Assembly: GCA_045604965.1 (NCBI GenBank)
Contig: JAZUPB010000011.1
Span: 1-64,000 of the forward strand
Length of the DNA: 64,000 bases
From: JAISGQ01 sp045604965
GTDB lineage: Bacteria; Bacillota; Clostridia; Oscillospirales; Acutalibacteraceae
Direction of reading: 5' to 3'
Each line of letters begins with the position of its first letter. Position 1 is the first letter of the stretch. The notes under the pieces were generated by a model, which saw only the letters and a program-made list of their open reading frames with translations, did not search any database and had not been told where the DNA came from. Both the position numbers and the translations under genes were made by a program. Positions 58,667-64,000 of the stretch are shown here, piece after piece.

Positions 58667-59764
58667 ATGAAAATTAAGATCGCCGAAAATATAAAAGCAC
58701 TTCGCAAACAGAATTCCTTTACACAGGAACAGCTTGCAGAAGCACTTGGCGTAACGGTTGGCGCTGTTTATAAATGGGAGTCGGGTCAATCAATTCCCGA
58801 GGTCAAGCTGCTGATGGAGCTTGCTGATTTGTTTGAGATTTCTGTTGACACACTCCTTGGCTACGACAGGCAGAACGAGAATATCAAAAACAGAATCGAA
58901 CGCATAAGACAGTATATCATTGAAAAGGATTTTGATGAGGCTATGCTTGAATCTGAGAAAACTCTCAAAAAATATCCCAATAATTTCGATGTTGTCTATA
59001 CTGCCGCAATGGCGTATATGCTGAAATTTTCCGAAAGTAAAGATGAAAAGTCAATGCTGAAATCCAACGAGCTGTTTCGTGCCGCTATCCCTCTTCTGTA
59101 CCAGAACGAAAATGGAAGCATAAATGAAACGACAATACTGAACTTTGTGGCACTGAATTATCTCAATGCAGGACAGCTTGAAAAAGGCATAGAAATATTA
59201 AAGCAGAATAACATATGCAATATCAACAGCCCACGCATCGGATTTACATATACTATGATGAAACAGCCTCTTGAGGCAAGAACATACATCTATCAGTCTT
59301 ATATGAACATTATAAACAACACAATTCATACAATGGGTGGAATGTTCTTTATGTTCGCTCAGCAAAACAATACTCTTTGCATAGATGTCGGATTATGGCT
59401 TGCCGATTTCTTTGAAAGCATCAAAAAGGATAAGGACTGTATTATTTTTGTTGACAAACTGAAAGCGGCTCTTTTTGCCGAGATTGCTGTAATGGAAGCA
59501 GTTTTCGGGAAATATGACGAGGCGGAAAGATACATTGCCGACGCATATGCTCTTGCTGTAAAATTTGACTCTGCGCCGAATTACACAACTACTGGCATAA
59601 AGTTTTTAATGGGAGAAGACACGGTAGGGATTTCCATAGACGGTCTTGGGGAAACTGCCGTTGACGTAATTGAAAGATTTGTTTTCGGCTCGACAGAGCC
59701 GTCCAAGGCACTTGATTTTGTTAAAAAGAGATTTGATGAATTAAAAAATAAAGAGGAAATGTAA
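58667..59764 (+). CDS. XRE-family regulator with TPR-like C-terminal region
   Basis: A 365-residue regulator. An HTH_3 domain covers about 1-62 (IKALRKQNSFTQEQLAEALGVTVGAVYKWESG), then helical repeats of TPR style (VVYTAAMAYMLKFSESKDEKS, LNYLNAGQLEKGIEILKQN, AVFGKYDEAERYIADAYAL). This matches clostridial XRE/TPR regulators, some of which respond to peptides. It shares a 1-base gap with the hydrolase gene downstream, so that hydrolase may be its functional partner. AAAGGACG precedes the ATG at 58667. Confidence 0.9.
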   Translation: MKIKIAENIKALRKQNSFTQEQLAEALGVTVGAVYKWESGQSIPEVKLLMELADLFEISVDTLLGYDRQNENIKNRIERIRQYIIEKDFDEAMLESEKTLKKYPNNFDVVYTAAMAYMLKFSESKDEKSMLKSNELFRAAIPLLYQNENGSINETTILNFVALNYLNAGQLEKGIEILKQNNICNINSPRIGFTYTMMKQPLEARTYIYQSYMNIINNTIHTMGGMFFMFAQQNNTLCIDVGLWLADFFESIKKDKDCIIFVDKLKAALFAEIAVMEAVFGKYDEAERYIADAYALAVKFDSAPNYTTTGIKFLMGEDTVGISIDGLGETAVDVIERFVFGSTEPSKALDFVKKRFDELKNKEEM

Positions 59765-59765
59765 A

Positions 59766-60701
59766 ATGGTATTAAAAGTGATAATAATTATTTTAATCAC
59801 CCTGTGCATTCTTTTGCTAATTGCGTTTGTTAACCACAAAATAAAAACGAAAAGTGAAGAGCCTTTGCTTGAACCTCTCGGCCAACTTGTAGAGGTTGAC
59901 GGAAGGAATATGTGTGTTTACACCGAGGGCGAAGGAAATAAAACGGTAATCTTTTTATCGGGCGGAGGAACACCCTCACCGATTCTCGATTTCAAATCCC
60001 TATACTCACGGCTAACAGACGAATACAGAATCGCTGTTGTAGAGAAATTTGGCTACGGCTTCAGTGATGATTACGACAGGAGCAGGGATATTGATACTAT
60101 TCTTGAGGACACAAGAGCGGCATTGACCAAAGCAGATTTACAGCCCCCCTATATCCTCTGCCCTCACTCAATGTCAGGACTTGAGGCGATATACTGGGCT
60201 CAGAAATATCCTGACGAGGTTTCAGCAATCATTGGACTGGATATGGCAGCACCTGAATATTATTCTGATTTAAATATAGGTGTATCTGCTCTGAAATTCA
60301 ATCAGGTGCTTTGCGAAATGGGACTGGCGAGACTTATTTCCGGAACTGTAAATATTTTGTATGCAGACTCAGAGCTTACAGATAATGACAAGGGTATTAT
60401 AAAGGCAATTTACAGCAAGCGATGTGTTTCAGACGCCGTTGTAAATGAAGGAAAATCCTGCAAGGAGAATGCAATGATTATTGGCGAGGGCATTATACCA
60501 AGCGTTCCTGTTCTGATGTTTATTTCAAACGCTGACGGTATTAATTATGACAGAAAGAAGTGGATAATCACATCTGTAAAATATGCTGAAAGTCTTAAAA
60601 ACGGAAGGTACATACAGCTCGACTGCTCCCATTATGTTCATAATATTGAGTATAAGAAAATAGCTGAGGAAATAAAGAGATTTTTGGAAACAGCCGCTTA
60701 A
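59766..60701 (+). CDS. membrane-anchored alpha/beta hydrolase, XRE partner
   Basis: A 311-residue alpha/beta hydrolase with an N-terminal membrane helix (about 3-22). VVEKFGYGFSDDYDRSRD resembles the D-R loop of the family, PHSMSG holds the nucleophile serine, and a C-terminal DCSHYVHN provides the catalytic histidine. The substrate is unknown. It starts 1 base after the XRE regulator stop with AGAGGAAATG spacing, so it is cotranscribed. Distinct from the hydrolase at 30773. Confidence 0.87.
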   Translation: MVLKVIIIILITLCILLLIAFVNHKIKTKSEEPLLEPLGQLVEVDGRNMCVYTEGEGNKTVIFLSGGGTPSPILDFKSLYSRLTDEYRIAVVEKFGYGFSDDYDRSRDIDTILEDTRAALTKADLQPPYILCPHSMSGLEAIYWAQKYPDEVSAIIGLDMAAPEYYSDLNIGVSALKFNQVLCEMGLARLISGTVNILYADSELTDNDKGIIKAIYSKRCVSDAVVNEGKSCKENAMIIGEGIIPSVPVLMFISNADGINYDRKKWIITSVKYAESLKNGRYIQLDCSHYVHNIEYKKIAEEIKRFLETAA

Positions 60702-60716
60702 ATTTATGCGTTTATA

Positions 60717-61274
60717 TCATTCACCGAGTTTTCTCAAGGTGTCTTTTCTTATTTCTTCTCTAAGCTCTGTAAGATATTCGGAAAAGGCGACCTTATCATC
60801 TGCGTAAATCTTGTTGAGCTCATATTCCTTTGGAATCCAGGTTGATAAATCGGAAATGTTATGCTGAATCAACGCTTCCAGCCCATCAATGGCTTTGTAT
60901 ATCTTCGCCTCTGCTGTTTCTCTTTTCGCCATTTCGTCGTACAGGGCGGTCATTTCTGCTCTGTTGTTTTCGGGAAGGGTATCAAGCCATTCATTAAGCA
61001 GTTTTTCTTCGGTTTGCTCATTTACGGCATTTTTTTCGAATGTGGGAATATCGCCTGTAAAGGCTTCGCCCAGATCGTGAATAATACACATTTTTATTAC
61101 CTTATCCATATCCGCTTCAGGGAATTCGTCCTTAATAAAAAACGCCATCAGTGTCATCATCCAGCTGTGCTCTGCCACGCTTTCGTGTCTGCCGTTTTTT
61201 GTATAGCAATGCCTTGTTGCATCTTTCAGTCTTTCTGCGATGCTCAATGCTTCCAGTAGTTTTCTTGCTTCCAT
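60717..61274 (-). CDS. HD-domain phosphohydrolase (YfbR-like)
   Basis: A 185-residue cytoplasmic protein. HESVAEHSWMMTLMAFFI and IIHDLGEAFTGDIPTFEK hold the paired histidine-aspartate metal ligands of the HD fold, and the layout matches the YfbR/HDDC2 5'-deoxynucleotidase group. Likely dephosphorylates deoxynucleoside monophosphates. It stands alone on the minus strand, convergent with the hydrolase gene. Confidence 0.9.
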   Translation of the reverse strand: MEARKLLEALSIAERLKDATRHCYTKNGRHESVAEHSWMMTLMAFFIKDEFPEADMDKVIKMCIIHDLGEAFTGDIPTFEKNAVNEQTEEKLLNEWLDTLPENNRAEMTALYDEMAKRETAEAKIYKAIDGLEALIQHNISDLSTWIPKEYELNKIYADDKVAFSEYLTELREEIRKDTLRKLGE

Positions 61275-61308
61275 ATTTAAGCCTCCCTGTTTATTATTCA
61301 GTAATCAC

Positions 61309-61345
61309 AAAGAGACATTTGATATTAGTATCAAATGTCTCTTTT
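61309..61345. terminator. strong hairpin between HD and DUF1846 genes
   Basis: AAGAGACATTTGATA and TATCAAATGTCTCTT form a perfect 15-bp stem with a TTAG loop. It sits downstream of the DUF1846 gene on the minus strand. Confidence 0.8.
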
Positions 61346-61369
61346 GAGTTTAAACCATAATTAGGTTAA

Positions 61370-61441
61370 GGTTTCTTCCCCTTAATCCCCTGCAGGAGCT
61401 CTGCCCCTGCCCCACGATTTTTGAAAAAATCGTGTAAAACT
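61370..61441. other. GC-rich noncoding stretch beside the DUF1846 stop
   Basis: A GC-rich stretch with runs of CCCCTGC/GCCCCTGCCCC and a 9-bp stem CACGATTTT/AAAATCGTG around GAA near 61420-61436. The latter may be the terminator of the DUF1846 gene. The former looks like the noncoding elements at 24681 and 40549. Confidence 0.35.
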
Positions 61442-61442
61442 T

Positions 61443-62927
61443 TTATTTCTGGAAGAGCTTGTTGGTCTGATAACGAGGCTCGCAGGTGAGATTTATTCCG
61501 AGCTTGCGCATTGTCATCGAGTCAACCTCGCTGAGGATTACGCTGGAATGTGCTTCACAATTCCTGAGCTTCGAAAGCTGCTGCAGTGCAAGAGCCGCAT
61601 TGGGATCTGTTGCGGCACATACGGAAAGTGCAAGAAGCACTTCGTCAGTGTGAAGTCTGGGGTTGACACCTCCCAGATGCTCGACCTTAAGCTTCTGAAC
61701 AGGCTCGATAAACTCTGAGGATATAAGATGGATTTCATCGGGAATATCGCAAAGAGCCTTAAGGGCATTGAGAAGCATTGCGGAAGTTGCTCCCAACAAA
61801 TCTCCGTTCTTTCCTGTGATTATCCTGCCGTCTGCAAGCTCAATAGCTGCTGTAGGTTCTCCTGTTTCTTCAGAAAGTACCATTGCTGTACCGATAACAG
61901 GTCTGCATTCTGCGGTAATGTTCGCCTGCTTCATTATAAGCTCTATCTTGCGTACAGGCTCAAAACCCTCTACTCCCTGCTTTGCAAGGCACATAGCTGC
62001 ATAGTATCTTCTGACTATCTCCTGACGGGATGCGTCACAGCAGGCTGCATCGTCACTTATACAGTTGCCCGCCATATTTACGCCCATATCTGTAGGCGAC
62101 TGATACGGACAGGTACCAAATATTTTACAGAATATATCATTGAGAACAGGGAAAATTTCAACATCACGGTTATAATTTACTGTAGGTACACCGTAAGCCT
62201 GCAGATGGAACGGGTCGATCATATTTACATCGTTAAGGTCTGCGGTAGCCGCCTCGTATGCAAGATTTACAGGATGCTTGAGAGGCAGGTTCCATATCGG
62301 GAATGTCTCAAACTTTGCATAACCTGCACGTATTCCGTGCTTGTGATCGTGGTAAAGCTGAGAAAGACAGGTTGCCATCTTACCGCTGCCGGGACCGGGA
62401 CCTGTAATAACAACGAGCTTGCGTTCGGTATCAATATATTCATTCTTACCGTAGCCTTCATCGCTGACTATTTTCTGCACATCGTTAGGATAGCCCTCGA
62501 TAGGATAATGCTTATAATTCTTTATCCCGAGCATATCAAGACGCTTGATAAAGGCATCAGCCGCAGGCTGTCCGTTATACTGCGTAACAACAACACTGCC
62601 GACATACAGACCAATTCCTCGGAATGCATCAATAAGACGGATCACCTCCATATCGTAGGTGATATTAAGGTCTCCTCGCTTTTTATTGCTCTCAATAACA
62701 CTTGCGTTGATGGTGATAACTATCTCTGCTTCGTCCTTGAGTGCGAGAAGCATATTGACCTTACTGTCAGGAGCAAAGCCAGGCAGCACTCGTGCTGCGT
62801 GGAAATCATCAAAAAGCTTACCGCCGAATTCTAGGTAAAGCTTACCTCCGAAACCGGACAGTCTATTCATAATATGCTCTGACTGAAGCCTTATATATTT
62901 ATCATTATCAAAGCCGATGCGTGCCAT
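61443..62927 (-). CDS. DUF1846-family protein
   Basis: A 494-residue soluble protein. The first half contains a Rossmann-like region with VITGPGPGSGKMATCLSQLYHDHKHG, a glycine-rich loop with lysine that resembles a nucleotide-binding P-loop; FPIWNLPLKHPVNLAYEAATADLNDVNMIDPFH follows. DUF1846 has crystal structures but no settled function. The ATG at 62927 follows AGGGAGG at 9 bases; the longer in-frame start lies before the ribosome site. It has its own promoter. Possible nucleotide-dependent role is inference. Confidence 0.88.
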   Translation of the reverse strand: MARIGFDNDKYIRLQSEHIMNRLSGFGGKLYLEFGGKLFDDFHAARVLPGFAPDSKVNMLLALKDEAEIVITINASVIESNKKRGDLNITYDMEVIRLIDAFRGIGLYVGSVVVTQYNGQPAADAFIKRLDMLGIKNYKHYPIEGYPNDVQKIVSDEGYGKNEYIDTERKLVVITGPGPGSGKMATCLSQLYHDHKHGIRAGYAKFETFPIWNLPLKHPVNLAYEAATADLNDVNMIDPFHLQAYGVPTVNYNRDVEIFPVLNDIFCKIFGTCPYQSPTDMGVNMAGNCISDDAACCDASRQEIVRRYYAAMCLAKQGVEGFEPVRKIELIMKQANITAECRPVIGTAMVLSEETGEPTAAIELADGRIITGKNGDLLGATSAMLLNALKALCDIPDEIHLISSEFIEPVQKLKVEHLGGVNPRLHTDEVLLALSVCAATDPNAALALQQLSKLRNCEAHSSVILSEVDSMTMRKLGINLTCEPRYQTNKLFQK

Positions 62928-62962
62928 TGCAGGTGCCTCCCTTTGTATGTTCAACAAGTGTC

Positions 62963-62992
62963 ATTATAACACTTTGCATATCCATAAGGCAA
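62963..62992 (-). promoter_or_regulatory. promoter of the DUF1846 gene
   Basis: On the minus strand TTGCCT (62987-62992), 18 bases, perfect TATAAT (62963-62968), 35 bases before the start. Confidence 0.55.
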
Positions 62993-62998
62993 TAGTAA

Positions 62999-63039
62999 AA
63001 AGCACTGTTTGCAGATTTAAATACTGCAAACAGTGCTTC
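62999..63039 (-). terminator. terminator after the TSCPD gene
   Basis: AAGCACTGTTTGCAG and CTGCAAACAGTGCTT form a perfect 15-bp stem with a 9-base loop; a TTTTAC tract follows on the minus strand. Confidence 0.85.
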
Positions 63040-63047
63040 CTTATCAA

Positions 63048-63302
63048 TTATAATTCGCCGCGCTTATATGCCTCAAGAGCACATGCGAGCTGGTCGGGGC
63101 AGGAAGTATTCTTCATTCCGCACTTGATTCCTTTTAAGCGGCTGATTGCTTCATCAACCTCCATACCCTCTACAAGGGCACCGATACCTTTTAGGTTTCC
63201 GTTGCATCCGCTTGTGTACTTAACATTTTTCAGCACACCGTTTTCAATATCAAAGTCGATCTGTCTTGAACAGGTGCCTTTTGTCATATATGTATATGCC
63301 AT
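63048..63302 (-). CDS. TIGR03905-family TSCPD domain protein
   Basis: An 84-residue protein with KGTCSRQIDFDIENGVLKNV, TSGCNGNLKGIGALVEGM and NTSCPDQLACAL, whose TSCPD residues name the domain and whose cysteines resemble those of the C-terminal domain of B12-dependent ribonucleotide reductase. Stand-alone TIGR03905 proteins are common in clostridia; function unknown, metal or regulatory binding is likely. It lies 20 bases after the PHP gene. Confidence 0.93.
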   Translation of the reverse strand: MAYTYMTKGTCSRQIDFDIENGVLKNVKYTSGCNGNLKGIGALVEGMEVDEAISRLKGIKCGMKNTSCPDQLACALEAYKRGEL

Positions 63303-63322
63303 AGTGGATCAATGCCTTTCAA

Positions 63323-64000
63323 TCAAAGATTTTTATTAAGCTTTTCGCCAAGTGTTACAAGACGGTCAAGCATATCATCGGGAGTGGTGTATGTTCCGAT
63401 GGTTCTAGCCTGTCTCGTATACATTCCGTGGAAATCAGAACCGCCTGTTGCAATAAGTCCGTTGTCTGCAGCAAAACGCTCTATATATTCGCTCTGCTCC
63501 GGTGAACTGCTGGGGCACCATGCCTCAACACCGTGAAGTCCCCTTTCGCAAAGCTCCGGCATAAGCTCTATGCTGTCATACTGGAAAGGATGTGCAAGAA
63601 CTGTAACTGCACCTGCACTTATAAGAAGATCAAGAACTTCGTACACATCGGGATATTCTACCTCAACAAGGCAGGAACCTGTTCCGGGAGCAAAGAGCTC
63701 GTCATAAAGTTCACCGTATGTCGTGGTGGAATAACCGCAGTTCATAAGGGCATTCATTATGTGCTGCTTGAATATATTGGTGCTTCCTGTGGCACATTTT
63801 GTGACCATCTCGACAGTCACAGGATATTTTCTCATTACTCTTGCAAGCATCTGCTGCATTGCCTTTTTACGCGCATCACTGGTACGCTTACAAATACCGA
63901 CAAGTTTATCGGGTCGGCTGCTCATATATCCGAGGATATGGACCTTTCTGCCTCTGACCTTGTCGAAGCAGGACATTTCTACTCCGGGAATTACTGTGAC
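63323..64000 (-). CDS. PHP-domain phosphoesterase, 5' end outside the window
   Basis: The gene enters from beyond the right edge, so its N-terminus is missing. The reading frame continues upstream of the first ATG as VTVIPGVEMSCFD, the PHP motif in which the glutamate is a metal ligand. VLAHPFQYDSIELMPELC and TGGSDFHGMYTRQ carry further histidine and aspartate metal ligands of the PHP phosphoesterase family (YciV/RNase AM-like). Likely acts on a nucleotide or RNA end, but the substrate is not decided. The TSCPD gene follows directly and may be cotranscribed. Confidence 0.85.
   Translation of the reverse strand, partial: VTVIPGVEMSCFDKVRGRKVHILGYMSSRPDKLVGICKRTSDARKKAMQQMLARVMRKYPVTVEMVTKCATGSTNIFKQHIMNALMNCGYSTTTYGELYDELFAPGTGSCLVEVEYPDVYEVLDLLISAGAVTVLAHPFQYDSIELMPELCERGLHGVEAWCPSSSPEQSEYIERFAADNGLIATGGSDFHGMYTRQARTIGTYTTPDDMLDRLVTLGEKLNKNL

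Noticed and set aside
61728..62834. Plus-strand frame of 368 residues opposite the DUF1846 gene
   Set aside because: Shadow of a conserved family gene; composition is typical of antisense translation.

Overview
The window looks like chromosomal core DNA of an anaerobic, gut-type clostridium, most likely in the Ruminococcus/Oscillospiraceae neighbourhood. The evidence is moderate GC content, strong AGGAGG-type ribosome sites with several TTG starts, near-consensus SigA promoters with 17-base spacers, many small clostridial families (TIGR03905 TSCPD, DUF1846, C_GCAxxG_C_C, DUF3737, DUF2625), a HydBC-type flavin/iron-sulfur oxidoreductase and a bacterial serpin. No phage, insertion sequence, CRISPR array or rRNA was seen. 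One tRNA-Leu is present. The species cannot be named from the sequence alone.

Layout. 1-3092: lower glycolysis operon (pgk end, a membrane protein of unknown function, tpiA, gpmI). 3190-6313 (minus): an orphan HTH regulator and a MATE exporter. 6585-9720: intracellular alpha-glucosidase plus GPH sugar symporter. 9768-11055 (minus): ECF sigma factor and membrane-anchored partner. 11171-12022: DUF3737 protein. 12293-16587: three-gene NuoE/NuoF/GltD-like electron-transfer complex, the clearest energy-metabolism locus. 16738-18339: small hypotheticals and a lipoprotein. 18402-24444 (minus): BceAB-like ABC transporter with two-component system, a small membrane protein and a C_GCAxxG_C_C protein. 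24445-24891: hairpin-rich noncoding block. 24892-28242: YczE-like membrane protein, radical SAM protein, ABC exporter. 28285-30601 (minus): small anchored protein, GH79-like glycosidase, tRNA-Leu. 30773-32512: hydrolase, Nudix and deformylase operon. 32622-34714: ECF sigma factor with a membrane-anchored serpin. 34759-38364: Tpt1/KptA, divergent acyltransferase/zinc-ribbon protein, nitroreductase and lipoprotein. 38473-40435: PlsC and a methionine gamma-lyase-like PLP enzyme. 40479-44040: noncoding hairpin element, GNAT, LysM-M14 peptidase, PRPP synthetase. 44155-50600: SDR, GT2 and TVP38, then polyphosphate-polymerase-like VTC protein, DUF4956, cadherin-like/carbohydrate-binding lipoprotein and HAD phosphatase. 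50678-53751: zinc-ribbon protein, VWA lipoprotein and small lipoprotein. 53824-54228: CmpB-like membrane protein. 54612-58481: potABCD polyamine importer. 58667-64000: XRE regulator with alpha/beta hydrolase, HD phosphohydrolase, DUF1846, TSCPD and PHP proteins.

The most unusual loci are the ECF sigma factor cotranscribed with a membrane-tethered serpin whose N-terminus resembles an anti-sigma domain (32622-34714), the HydBC-type complex in which a 2Fe-2S/GltD-like/ferredoxin protein stands where a hydrogenase subunit would be expected (12293-16587), and the VTC/DUF4956/carbohydrate-binding cluster (46710-49951). Transcription units are compactly bounded by hairpin terminators, several of which sit between convergent genes and probably work in both directions. 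All function calls are from family recognition by eye; no database search was run.
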